DNA of 15,991 nt from JBFMAE01 sp040756085 (GTDB lineage: Bacteria > Desulfobacterota > BSN033 > UBA1163). The notes under the pieces are model-generated. The model searched no databases. It worked only from the letters and a program-made list of their open reading frames with translations, and was not told the origin of the DNA. Made by a program: the position numbers and the translations under genes. The stretch covers positions 1 to 15,991 of the forward strand of contig JBFMAE010000340.1 in the NCBI GenBank assembly GCA_040756085.1, given 5' to 3'. How positions within the stretch are numbered: the first letter of the stretch is position 1; each line of letters begins with the position of its first letter. Below, piece by piece: positions 5,118-13,577 of the stretch.

Positions 5118-6899
5118 TTGGTTGACCTTTTAGGAGATCTAAAGAGAACAGACTATTGTGGAGATCTGCGTAAGACGGATGTAGACCGTGAGGTGATCCT
5201 TCTGGGATGGGTTCAGCGGAGAAGAGACCTGGGGGGACTTATCTTTGTTGAACTCCGAGACCGACAGGGGATCGTACAGGTGGTCTTCAACCCTGAAGTA
5301 AACGCGAAAGTACATGAAAAAGCCCAATTTCTTCGAAGTGAATATGTCGTGGGGATTATTGGAACAGTGGTTTTGAGGCCCGAAGGAACGGAAAATCCAA
5401 AATTAGAGACAGGAGAGATTGAGGTCATTGCGAAAGAACTGAAGATTCTCAATGTTTCTAAGACCCCTCCCTTCCTCATCGAGGATGAGGAAGAGGCGGC
5501 TGAGAATACTCGTCTGAAATACCGATATCTGGACTTGAGAAGACCGAGGCTTCAACGAAATTTAATGCTCCGACATCAGGTGGCGAAAGAGGTGCGAAAT
5601 TACTTTGATCGATTGGGGTTTTTGGAGATTGAAACACCGATGCTCACCAAAAGCACCCCTGAAGGGGCCAGGGATTTCTTAGTTCCCAGCCGACTCGATC
5701 CCGGCTATTTTTACGCCCTTCCTCAATCTCCTCAACTTTTTAAACAGATTCTTATGGTCTGCGGCCTGGATCGGTACTTTCAGATTGTCCGATGCTTTCG
5801 GGATGAAGACCTCCGTTCGGATCGCCAGCCTGAATTTACCCAGATTGATGTGGAGATGTCCTTCGTCACCGTTGAGGATATCCGGAGGACAATGGAAGGG
5901 TTGATGGCCCATATCTTTAGAGAGATTTTGGGGGTAGCGTTGGAAACTCCATTCCCTGTCCTGACCTATGATGAGGCTATGAATCGATATGGGGTGGATA
6001 AGCCCGATATCCGATTCGGAATGGAATTAAGAGATGTTTCCGACCCCTTGAGGAACTCATCGTTCAAGGTGTTCCGGGATGTCTTGGAAGGGAAGGGGAT
6101 CATCAAGGCGATCAATGTGAAAGGAGGGGGTTCCTTATCACGCAAAGAGATCGATGATCTCACTTACTTCGTCCAGGCCTTTGGTGCTAAAGGATTAATT
6201 TCGGCAAAAGTGAGTCAGAACGGATGGCAGTCGCCGATTCAGAAATTTGTCACAGAGGAGGAGAAGAAGGCTATAGTACAAACCCTGAATGCCATGGAGA
6301 ATGATCTGATTCTCTTCAACGCCGGTGTCCCGAAAGTGGTCAACCAGTCCTTAGCCAACCTTCGTCTTCATCTCGGTGAGAAGTTAGGTCTTATCTCTGA
6401 AGATCAATATCGTTTTGTCTGGATCCTCGATTTTCCTCTTCTGGAATATGATGAAACAGAAAAACGTTTTGTGGCCGTTCATCACCCCTTCACCGCCCCA
6501 AAGGATGAAGATATTCCGAAATTGAAAGAACATCCAGAGTTGGTCAAAGCAAAAGCTTATGACCTAGTATTGAATGGATCTGAAATCGGAGGGGGAAGTA
6601 TCCGTAATCATCTTAGGGAGATACAATCTCTCCTTTTTGAAAAGTTAGGCATGAGGGAAGAGGAGGCCAGGGAAAGGTTTGGGTTTCTCTTGGAAGCTCT
6701 CGAATACGGAACTCCTCCTCACGGCGGAATTGCCCTTGGGTTTGATCGAATCATCATGATCCTGAGCCATTCGGAGTCTATAAGGGATGTCATTGCTTTT
6801 CCGAAGACTCAGAAAGGCACCTGTTTGATGACCGATGCCCCTTCGAGAGTCGATTCGAAGCAGTTGGAAGAACTGTCAATTAAATTAAAGGTATCATAA
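5118..6899 (+). CDS. aspS: Aspartyl-tRNA synthetase, bacterial type
   Basis: The enzyme attaches aspartate to tRNA-Asp in the cytosol. Its 593 residues match the full bacterial AspRS. They comprise an N-terminal OB-fold anticodon-binding domain (about 14-110), a class II catalytic core with LRRPRLQRN (140-148), motif 1 near 170-190 and motif 2 around FRDEDLRSDRQPEFTQID (227-244), the bacterial insertion (GAD) domain (about 290-420), and motif 3 GGIALGFDRIIMIL near the end. The start is TTG 5118, supported by GGAGGAG seven bases upstream; no ATG is better placed. Leu38 occurs where non-discriminating AspRS enzymes usually have His in RRRDH, which weakly favours a tRNA-Asp-specific enzyme. The HMGL-like gene follows after 18 bases and is probably co-transcribed. 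Confidence 0.97.
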   Translation: MVDLLGDLKRTDYCGDLRKTDVDREVILLGWVQRRRDLGGLIFVELRDRQGIVQVVFNPEVNAKVHEKAQFLRSEYVVGIIGTVVLRPEGTENPKLETGEIEVIAKELKILNVSKTPPFLIEDEEEAAENTRLKYRYLDLRRPRLQRNLMLRHQVAKEVRNYFDRLGFLEIETPMLTKSTPEGARDFLVPSRLDPGYFYALPQSPQLFKQILMVCGLDRYFQIVRCFRDEDLRSDRQPEFTQIDVEMSFVTVEDIRRTMEGLMAHIFREILGVALETPFPVLTYDEAMNRYGVDKPDIRFGMELRDVSDPLRNSSFKVFRDVLEGKGIIKAINVKGGGSLSRKEIDDLTYFVQAFGAKGLISAKVSQNGWQSPIQKFVTEEEKKAIVQTLNAMENDLILFNAGVPKVVNQSLANLRLHLGEKLGLISEDQYRFVWILDFPLLEYDETEKRFVAVHHPFTAPKDEDIPKLKEHPELVKAKAYDLVLNGSEIGGGSIRNHLREIQSLLFEKLGMREEEARERFGFLLEALEYGTPPHGGIALGFDRIIMILSHSESIRDVIAFPKTQKGTCLMTDAPSRVDSKQLEELSIKLKVS

Positions 6900-6917
6900 G
6901 ATAGAAAAGGAGGAGGA

Positions 6918-8732
6918 ATGACGATCACCCGAAAGAAAAAAACATTTCAGAGTAAATTCGTTATAGGGCCATTCCCTCTCCTGGATATCCAGGAGCCTAA
7001 CCTTTACCGGCATGCCTTCCCGTACGATGAGGTCTGCCGGGTGGAATTCGACAACAAATTTGTTTTTTTCGATCCGCCCGAAGAGATCTTCATCACGGAT
7101 ACCACCTTCCGGGATGGGCAACAGGCCAGGCCTCCCTATTCCGTCGAGCAGATCGTTGACCTCTTCGATATGCTCCATAAATTAGGGGGCACCAACGGCG
7201 TGATCCGGCAATGTGAATTCTTCTTATACAGCGAGAAGGACAAAGAAGCAGTCCGTGAATGCCAGGAGAGGCATTACCGCTACCCGGAGATTACGGGATG
7301 GATCCGTGCGGTCAAGGAAGATTTTAAACTGGTCAAGGAGATGGGGTTGAAAGAGACGGGCATTCTCACCTCGGTTTCAGATTACCACATTTTTTTAAAA
7401 CTGAAGAAGAATAGAAGGGTGGTGCTCAGAGAATACCTCTCCATTGTCTCTGCTGCCTTGGATCTGGGGATCATCCCACGATGCCATTTTGAGGATGTGA
7501 CGCGGGCCGATATCTATGGCTTCTGTGTCCCTTTTGCCCAAGATATCATGCGCCTTTCTGAAGAGGCAGGACTTCCGGTGAAGATTCGACTTTGCGATAC
7601 CATGGGCTATGGGGTGCCCTACTCAGGGGCTGTCCTTCCCCGTTGCGTTCCAAAGATTGTCAGGGCGATGATCGATGATGCTGGTGTTCCTTCTGAGTAT
7701 CTCGAGTGGCATGGCCACAATGATTTCCACAAAGGTTTCATCAATGCCACCACCGCATGGCTTTATGGGTGTTCTGCTGCTAACGGGACTCTTTTGGGCT
7801 TTGGAGAGAGGACAGGGAATACACCCATTGAAGGGCTGATCATCGAATATATCAGCCTCCTGGGACAAAACAACGGTGTGGATACCACGATGATCACGGA
7901 GATACGAAACTATTTTGAGCGGGTCATCGGTCTCCATATTCCTCCGAATATGCCTTTTGTAGGAGCCAACTTTAATGCCACAAGTGCGGGGATCCATGCG
8001 GACGGGATTCTGAAGAACGAGGAGATCTACAATATTTTTAATACGGCTAAAATTCTCAACCGGCCCATCTCCATCTCCGTCAACGATAAATCAGGGCTGG
8101 CAGGGATTGCTCAATGGATCAATTCTCACTTTGCCCTGACCGGAAAAGACCGGATCGAAAAGACCCATCCGGGAGTGGCAAAGATCAACCGGTGGGTCAC
8201 CAAACAATATGAAGATGGAAGAACGACGGCCATCTCAGATCAGGAGATGGATAAGGTGACCCGGAAATACCTCCCAGAGATCTTTGTTTCCGAGTTTGAT
8301 ATGCTAAAGGCGAGGGCCCGAGAAATGGCTTACCACATCATCGAGCGGGTGATTGAAGAACCTGGAATGAAATCAATGGACCCAGAACAGATGGAGCCCA
8401 TCTTACAATCTCTGGTGGATGAGTATCCCTATTTGCAATACGTCTATGTCGTCAATATACATGGAATAAAGATTACAAAGACCGTCTGCCAACCAGTGGA
8501 TCAAGCCAAATATACCCATGTAGGAATAGGAGAAGACTACTCGGACCGCCCATGGTTCATCGAACCCCTGAAAGATGGCAAAATTCATGTCACCGATCTT
8601 TATTCTTCAAAGCATACGGGTGCACTCTGTATTACACTCTCCGGGCCAATCCGAAATGAAATGGGAGAGATCAAAGGGATCCTGGGCCTCGATATTCGAT
8701 TTGAGGATTTGACCAAGAGTGAGGGAGAATAG
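6918..8732 (+). CDS. HMGL/isopropylmalate-synthase-like enzyme with a C-terminal Cache-like sensor domain
   Basis: Residues 55-460 form a DRE-TIM (HMGL-like) barrel of the type that condenses acetyl-CoA with a keto acid. The sequence shows DTTFRDGQQ (61-69, with metal and catalytic Asp/Arg), the metal ligands HGHND (265-269), GFGERTGNTP (294-303) and the second-domain TSAGIHADG (355-363). The wording DTTFRDGQQARPP resembles clostridial and Syntrophus Re-citrate synthases as I remember them, so Re-citrate or homocitrate synthase is the best guess. The LeuA allosteric domain is absent. Residues about 465-600 instead look like a PDC/Cache module: YVYVVNIHG (508-516), DRPWFIEPLKDGK (543-555), DLYSSKHTG (560-568), then GEIKGILGLDIRFEDL (583-598). 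No membrane helix or signal peptide is present, so the sensor should be cytosolic and may regulate the enzyme. The ribosome binding site is AAGGAGGAGG. Confidence 0.82.
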   Translation: MTITRKKKTFQSKFVIGPFPLLDIQEPNLYRHAFPYDEVCRVEFDNKFVFFDPPEEIFITDTTFRDGQQARPPYSVEQIVDLFDMLHKLGGTNGVIRQCEFFLYSEKDKEAVRECQERHYRYPEITGWIRAVKEDFKLVKEMGLKETGILTSVSDYHIFLKLKKNRRVVLREYLSIVSAALDLGIIPRCHFEDVTRADIYGFCVPFAQDIMRLSEEAGLPVKIRLCDTMGYGVPYSGAVLPRCVPKIVRAMIDDAGVPSEYLEWHGHNDFHKGFINATTAWLYGCSAANGTLLGFGERTGNTPIEGLIIEYISLLGQNNGVDTTMITEIRNYFERVIGLHIPPNMPFVGANFNATSAGIHADGILKNEEIYNIFNTAKILNRPISISVNDKSGLAGIAQWINSHFALTGKDRIEKTHPGVAKINRWVTKQYEDGRTTAISDQEMDKVTRKYLPEIFVSEFDMLKARAREMAYHIIERVIEEPGMKSMDPEQMEPILQSLVDEYPYLQYVYVVNIHGIKITKTVCQPVDQAKYTHVGIGEDYSDRPWFIEPLKDGKIHVTDLYSSKHTGALCITLSGPIRNEMGEIKGILGLDIRFEDLTKSEGE

Positions 8733-8743
8733 TTCTTTTTAGC

Positions 8744-8766
8744 TTCTCTCCTCTTGAGGGAGAGAA
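8744..8766 (+). repeat. Hairpin after the HMGL-like gene
   Basis: TTCTCTCC (8744-8751) and GGAGAGAA (8759-8766) are exact reverse complements with a 7-base loop, 11 bases after the stop. No T-run follows on either strand, so it is a possible Rho-assisted 3' end rather than a canonical terminator. Confidence 0.4.
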
Positions 8767-8787
8767 AGGTGGGGAAGAGAGGTATTA

Positions 8788-8816
8788 TTGACAAAGATAG
8801 AGTGAAATGGTAGAAA
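8788..8816 (+). promoter_or_regulatory. Sigma70 promoter of the TRAP transporter unit
   Basis: A perfect TTGACA (8788-8793) is followed by a 17-base spacer and TAGAAA (8811-8816, four of six matches). Predicted start is about 8823, leaving a leader of roughly 107 bases before the binding-protein gene. That leader contains a small open frame with a strong ribosome binding site. Confidence 0.55.
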
Positions 8817-8855
8817 AATTAGGCCATGAGGAAAAAGAGGAAAGGAGGTGGTTGG

Positions 8856-8933
8856 ATGGGAATTTCAGATCGGTTAAAAGGTCGATTTTTTAGACAAGTT
8901 CTTATAAGTGCAAAGGGGAGGAAAAAATCATGA
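8856..8933 (+). CDS. Possible 25-residue leader ORF coupled to the TRAP binding protein
   Basis: ATG 8856 stands five bases after an excellent Shine-Dalgarno, AAAGGAGGTG (8841-8850). The frame (MGISDRLKGRFF...GRKKS) ends in TGA 8931-8933, overlapping the next ATG (8930) as ATGA. That is the arrangement of a translationally coupled gene pair. The peptide is strongly basic and has no recognisable domain. It may be a leader peptide, a genuine small protein, or the remnant of a lost gene. An in-frame ATG at 8826 has no good ribosome binding site. The binding-protein gene also has its own site, GGGGAGG (8915-8921). Confidence 0.35.
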   Translation: MGISDRLKGRFFRQVLISAKGRKKS

Positions 8934-10018
8934 GAAAAATAAGAAAGCATACAATAATGGGGATAGGAATAGCTATAGTAGCAGCTATTGTCACAGGTAT
9001 GCTCCCCGTAAGAGCACCCGCCGCCGAAAAACAAATGTGGAGATGGGGGACCGCCGATCCAGGGAGCTATGGTTATAGAGTAGCCGTTTTCATGGCAGAT
9101 TTCTTGCGAAGGGGTATGCCGAATTACGACGTTACCGTTTACCCGTACGTTTCAACCACCGCTAACATCAAGAGCTTTCTCCTGGGTGAGCTGGAAAGCG
9201 TGTATCTGGCCGAGCCTGGATTGAGAGACTTGTACTCGTTTACAAAGGCGTATAAGGATTTTGAACCCCAAGTAAAGGAAATGCCAGTCCAGTCTTTCTG
9301 GAGCTACACCATGGAAACACACATATTAACTTTACCGGAGAGAAAAGACAAATTTCGTACCTGGGAGGATTTAGACGGCAAGAAAATCTTCATGACTACG
9401 GCGGGATATATGAACCATATCAACATCTTCAGAGCTATGAGGGACATCTGCGGTCTGAAGATTACGCACGTAGAAGTTGATTCGGCAAAGGTTGCGGATG
9501 CTCTAAGAGCGGGTACGATAGACGCCGTGGCAAGTTACACAACGGCTTTGGTATCGCTGCCTACCTGGGCTAAGACGCTTGATGTCGCCACCCCACTGCA
9601 GGGAGTGAACCCAAGCCCGGAACAAATCAAGAAGCTAACAGCGGCAGGTTTTGCCCCTGCGAAGATTGACATGAAGAAAGCATATACGAGAGACCTCGGA
9701 GTGGATGTACTCTATGGCGTGCCTTTTTACTTCGGTTACCACCACGGGCTCCGTTTCGCGGAAGAGGGCGTTTATAAAGCACTCAAAGTATTTGAAGCCG
9801 CAACTGAGCTACCCAAGTTAGACCCTGGTTTCGGACCATTAGCCAAAGACTTCGCTGGTTTCCAAGTCCTGGGGATAAGGAGCATACCCGAGATTCCAGT
9901 ACATCCGGGATTGGCGAGATATCTGAAGGAAAAGGGCTTATGGAACCCAGCCTGGGTAATAGCCACTAAGGAGACGATCAAGGCAGCGATAGAGGCGATG
10001 AAAGCTAAAGCGCGCTGA
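8930..10018 (+). CDS. TAXI-family TRAP transporter periplasmic solute-binding protein
   Basis: The 362-residue protein has a Sec signal peptide (basic MRKIRKH, hydrophobic core 9-27, likely cleavage after APAA at residue 32). The mature sequence starts WRWGTADPGSYGYRVA, the glycine-rich ligand-loop region typical of TAXI binding proteins. Further support is the pattern FRTWEDLDGKKIFM (about 142-155) and VADALRAGTIDAVA (about 188-201), shared by TAXI/NMT1-like periplasmic proteins. It captures an unknown substrate, commonly a carboxylate or amino acid, and delivers it to the permease encoded 109 bases downstream. A hairpin between the two genes could keep binding protein in excess. Half of its Ile codons (11 of 22 by hand count) are ATA, unlike the neighbouring house-keeping genes. 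Confidence 0.85.
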   Translation: MRKIRKHTIMGIGIAIVAAIVTGMLPVRAPAAEKQMWRWGTADPGSYGYRVAVFMADFLRRGMPNYDVTVYPYVSTTANIKSFLLGELESVYLAEPGLRDLYSFTKAYKDFEPQVKEMPVQSFWSYTMETHILTLPERKDKFRTWEDLDGKKIFMTTAGYMNHINIFRAMRDICGLKITHVEVDSAKVADALRAGTIDAVASYTTALVSLPTWAKTLDVATPLQGVNPSPEQIKKLTAAGFAPAKIDMKKAYTRDLGVDVLYGVPFYFGYHHGLRFAEEGVYKALKVFEAATELPKLDPGFGPLAKDFAGFQVLGIRSIPEIPVHPGLARYLKEKGLWNPAWVIATKETIKAAIEAMKAKAR

Positions 10019-10052
10019 ACTTTTAACGTAGTAATATTAAGGGATTATAATA

Positions 10053-10094
10053 GTGAACTCACTCCTGTAAAACTCCAATAAGGGGTGAGTTCAC
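10053..10094 (+). repeat. 13-bp hairpin between TRAP binding-protein and permease genes
   Basis: GTGAACTCACTCC (10053-10065) pairs with GGGGTGAGTTCAC (10082-10094), with one G-T pair and a 16-base loop. No T-run follows. Its place between a binding-protein gene and its permease suggests an mRNA-stabilising or attenuating element that gives more binding protein than permease. Confidence 0.6.
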
Positions 10095-10127
10095 CCTTCT
10101 TAAGTTACACCGTGAGTGGGTGAAAAG

Positions 10128-12104
10128 ATGAAAAAAAATCCATTGCCAGATGAAATGCATTCACTGGCTGAAATGCGTAAATTCTTAATTCCCTGCTTTC
10201 TTATAGCAACTATCGTATATTTAATATTTTCGCTCCATTATTTCACAACCGGCTTAGGAGGCGCGATGCTCTTAGCCGTAACTTTAGTCCCGATAGCATA
10301 CGTTATGTATGTGTTGAACTTCCTTGCTTCTGGAAAGCTGCTATACCCACGTCTAAGACTTAAAGTCAATATTGCCATAGCCAGCGTCTACATCGCTATG
10401 TGCATCTTTTCCCTAATATACATGAGAGCGGAGTATGACGCCCTCATTTATTTGAGAGCTGGTTTCTATAACACCCCTGACAAAATCGTAGGAGTGATGA
10501 TGCTTGGTCTCGTGCTCGAGTATTCCAGACGGGAGCATCGTGTACTCTTTTATCTAATCCTGTTTCTCATGCTTTATTCCGTTTACGGGTGGGTTTTCCC
10601 AGGTATATTTGGTCATCCCGGAGTCTCCTGGATAAGAGTAATAACATCTTCTTCCGTTGAGATCAAATTGGGCCTATTCGGAACTTATTCGCAAACCGGG
10701 GTAGGCGTTATCGCAGCATTTTTCATGTTTTTGGGCATTGCGCAGGGATTTGGTATTCAAGAGTCTATTATCAAAACTTTCACCGGGATACTTGCTAAGC
10801 GTAGAACCCTCATTCCACAAACGGCGGTGGTTACTTCAATGGCTATCGCTACCTGCAGTGGATCGGGAGCAGCGAATGTAGCCATAACCGGCCAGTACAC
10901 TATACCGTTGATGAAAAGAGCAGGGTTCCCCCCTCTTTACGCTGGTGCTGTGGAAGCTTCGGCTTCGCTAGGAGGCTTGCTCATGCCACCAGTCATGGCA
11001 ATAGCTGCTTTCCTCATGGCTGACTTTCTAGGAGTGAGTTATTTCGAGGTTATAGCTCGAGGCTATGCGCCAGCACTCATTTTCTATGCTATCATAGCCA
11101 CATCGGTTTACCTCTTTACACTACGCTATGTGCGGGGAGGGAAAAGTAGCCCAAATTCAGGACCGGCTTCCGTTATCCAAAGATTCTCCAAAATAGAGGT
11201 CGTCAACACAGCCATTTTCTTCACCTTCATCGGACTTTTGATCTATTTGATGGGTGGGCTTTGGTATGAGGCATCAAGAGCCGCACTTAACATTGCGATC
11301 GGTCTCTTTATCACCGCCTCCGTACTCCGCATGTATCTCTATAGTGGGACGATCTCAGATAAAATAATGGAATGGGGTAGGTGTTTGCGCGGAGCCGTAG
11401 AGGCATTTGCTGGTGTCACCGCTCCGCTGGTTCTCTTGCTCGCCATGCTCGGTGTGATGGTAAATCTGTTTGTGGTTAGTGGATGGATGCTTAAGCTGAT
11501 GGGGCTACTGGCGACGGTCGGAGAATTCCATGTCTTAGCCCTTATCGGAGTGGGGTTCGCAATTGGGGTCTTCTTAGGGCTGGGAATACCTCCATCGGCC
11601 TGTTACATAGTCTCAGCCGTGATAGTCATCCCGCCTATGGTACGATTCGGGATCAACCCTTGGGTAGCTCATTTCTTCTTATTTTTCATAGCGATAATAT
11701 CCGAATATTCGCCACCAACCTCACTCGTAGCTGCGGTTGCTTCCCGTCTGTCAGGGGCCTCCTTCATGGGGACGATGTTGCTAACGCTGCATATATCTCT
11801 TCCATTTTTCTTCCTCACATTCTCGATTTTCAATTGGGATATTTTGGTGTTGGAGCCAGGTTTAGCACAACTGACTGCTCTGGGTGTGCTAATGATTGGA
11901 TGCTTGACAGCAGCTGCCGCCATCCACGGTAAACTTTTTGAACGTAAAAGGCATGACCTTTCTTCAAGGTTTTTGGTCTTGCTAGTGGCGCTATTTATCT
12001 TGTTCTATCCTAAAGGTATCCTTTCGGCATTGGCATTGATACCAGCCGTGGCTATGATAGTCCTCGTGATCCGCCGGACCCCAAGAATATTGGTATCTTC
12101 TTAG
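10128..12104 (+). CDS. Fused TRAP transporter membrane permease (TAXI type)
   Basis: This is a highly hydrophobic protein of about 658 residues with many membrane segments, joining the small (4TM, DctQ-like) and large (12TM, DctM-like) TRAP subunits as is usual for TAXI systems. The diagnostic large-subunit stretch is around 10850-11020: SGSGAANVAITGQYTIP, then GAVEASASLGGLLMPPV. A second one is around 11580-11620 (GLGIPPSACYIVSAV). It should drive sodium- or proton-coupled uptake of the ligand held by the binding protein. GTG 10116 is in frame but has no ribosome binding site; ATG 10128 has GGTGA four bases upstream and is preferred. The gene is rich in ATA codons like its partner. No terminator is visible before the convergent gene 80 bases on. 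Confidence 0.88.
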   Translation: MKKNPLPDEMHSLAEMRKFLIPCFLIATIVYLIFSLHYFTTGLGGAMLLAVTLVPIAYVMYVLNFLASGKLLYPRLRLKVNIAIASVYIAMCIFSLIYMRAEYDALIYLRAGFYNTPDKIVGVMMLGLVLEYSRREHRVLFYLILFLMLYSVYGWVFPGIFGHPGVSWIRVITSSSVEIKLGLFGTYSQTGVGVIAAFFMFLGIAQGFGIQESIIKTFTGILAKRRTLIPQTAVVTSMAIATCSGSGAANVAITGQYTIPLMKRAGFPPLYAGAVEASASLGGLLMPPVMAIAAFLMADFLGVSYFEVIARGYAPALIFYAIIATSVYLFTLRYVRGGKSSPNSGPASVIQRFSKIEVVNTAIFFTFIGLLIYLMGGLWYEASRAALNIAIGLFITASVLRMYLYSGTISDKIMEWGRCLRGAVEAFAGVTAPLVLLLAMLGVMVNLFVVSGWMLKLMGLLATVGEFHVLALIGVGFAIGVFLGLGIPPSACYIVSAVIVIPPMVRFGINPWVAHFFLFFIAIISEYSPPTSLVAAVASRLSGASFMGTMLLTLHISLPFFFLTFSIFNWDILVLEPGLAQLTALGVLMIGCLTAAAAIHGKLFERKRHDLSSRFLVLLVALFILFYPKGILSALALIPAVAMIVLVIRRTPRILVSS

Positions 12105-12183
12105 GATTGCTATATTCGCTCCGCGATGCTTGACTATAAGGCCGGTAAGGAAAAGACTTTTAAGGGTTGGAGGTGACGAAGTT

Positions 12184-13566
12184 CTAACGATTTCGTAAAA
12201 GAAGAGGAGACCACCTCTGAAGGTTTCGAATCTTCTCAAGTTCTCTCACTTGATCCACTATTTTTAGACGTCTTTCTTTTATCATGAACCGACTGCTCAG
12301 ATCGTAAAATTTTTCGATCATTTCTTCCCAGGACAGGGGATTTTCAGGATCGCCCTTGGGATATTCAATCTTTGTGAAATATCTTTTTCCATCTTTCGTT
12401 AAAATTTCTGCAGTCGCGCACCACTGTTTAGGAAAAGTTCTATCCAAATCAGGGTCTACAATACATTCAACACATCTCATCAGTTGCTTTACCTTTTCTG
12501 ACCTTATTTTGGAGAGTTGAAACTCTTCCAGACCTGCTTTTCTATAAAGAAGCGCTACAGCCGCACCAAAGGGCATGCTGAATTGGGCATCCACAATCGA
12601 TTGAGGACGATATTTGTTTTCTATCGGTTCAGCAATGAGATGGGCACCGGCTCGCAAAAGCCCTAACCTCATCTTTTCCACCTGATCTGGCTGAAGGCCA
12701 TTCTCCTTCACAATTTTCAAGATTCCATCGATTGGGGGTTGCATGTAGCGGCAGCAAGCATGAGGTTTCACCGATGTATGAAGAATCTCGAACTCAGAAC
12801 CAATCCCTTCTAAGACCTTATTGGGATCGGCTCCGTTGGAATAGGCATGAAGAAAACCATCCCTGCCTTCAAGGATGGACGTAGGACCTCGAAACCCATT
12901 CCTGGCTAATTGGGCTGCAATCATCCCGCTATGAGCAGCCCATCCTGCATGAAAACGTTTTGTCCATGCTCCTTGAGCCAAATACTCCATGGAACCAGCT
13001 GCCTGGCTACCAGCGATTCCCATAGCACTCACCATTCTTTCCTCTTTTAGGCCCATGAGCTTTGAGGAGGCGATACTCGATCCAAAAGTCCCGCACGTTG
13101 CTGTAGGATGAAAACCCCGTTTGTAACTGTTTTCTGGCCCAAGGGCCTTCCCTAAACGGACCATGACCTCGTAGCCCAAAATCACCGCCTCGATAAAACT
13201 CCTTCCATCAGCGCCTACCATTTCACTGGTAGCTAAGGACGCAGGAAAGACGACCACCCCTGGATGAAGAGAGGCTTCATTGTTAACGTCATCCAGTTCG
13301 ATGGCATGAGATGAAGTTCCATTAGCCAGAGCAGCATAGAGATAGGGAGCCTTTTCCCTAGTCCCAATGATCACTCCTTTCTCAGGGCCTCGGCCGATCC
13401 CCCTCACAAATCGATACATACTCTGAGAAGACTCCTCCTGAGAACCCCGGCAAGCTACTCCAATAAAGTCAAGAAAAAAATATTTAGCACGGTCTATGAC
13501 TTCTTCTGAAAGCTGGCGAAACTTCAATTCACTGCAATATCTAACAAGTTCCTGTGTGATCCTCAT
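12184..13566 (-). CDS. MmgE/PrpD family protein (2-methylcitrate dehydratase-like)
   Basis: Full-length family member (460 residues). Family landmarks are SSHAIELDDVNNEASLHPG (85-103), with the His/Asp cluster thought to act in proton abstraction, GFHPTATCGTFG (151-162), KRFHAGWAAHSG (203-214) and KPHACCRYMQPPIDG (267-281). Members include 2-methylcitrate dehydratase, cis-aconitate decarboxylase and iminodisuccinate epimerase, so the reaction is probably a dehydration, decarboxylation or epimerisation of a di- or tricarboxylate. The citrate synthase and lyase of the methylcitrate cycle are absent, so I do not call it prpD. It is the last gene of a minus-strand operon, 11 bases after the flavoprotein gene, with AGGGGA before its ATG. 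Codon use is like the house-keeping genes, not the adjacent TRAP genes. Confidence 0.85.
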   Translation of the reverse strand: MRITQELVRYCSELKFRQLSEEVIDRAKYFFLDFIGVACRGSQEESSQSMYRFVRGIGRGPEKGVIIGTREKAPYLYAALANGTSSHAIELDDVNNEASLHPGVVVFPASLATSEMVGADGRSFIEAVILGYEVMVRLGKALGPENSYKRGFHPTATCGTFGSSIASSKLMGLKEERMVSAMGIAGSQAAGSMEYLAQGAWTKRFHAGWAAHSGMIAAQLARNGFRGPTSILEGRDGFLHAYSNGADPNKVLEGIGSEFEILHTSVKPHACCRYMQPPIDGILKIVKENGLQPDQVEKMRLGLLRAGAHLIAEPIENKYRPQSIVDAQFSMPFGAAVALLYRKAGLEEFQLSKIRSEKVKQLMRCVECIVDPDLDRTFPKQWCATAEILTKDGKRYFTKIEYPKGDPENPLSWEEMIEKFYDLSSRFMIKERRLKIVDQVRELEKIRNLQRWSPLLLRNR

Positions 13567-13577
13567 AAAATTCCCCT

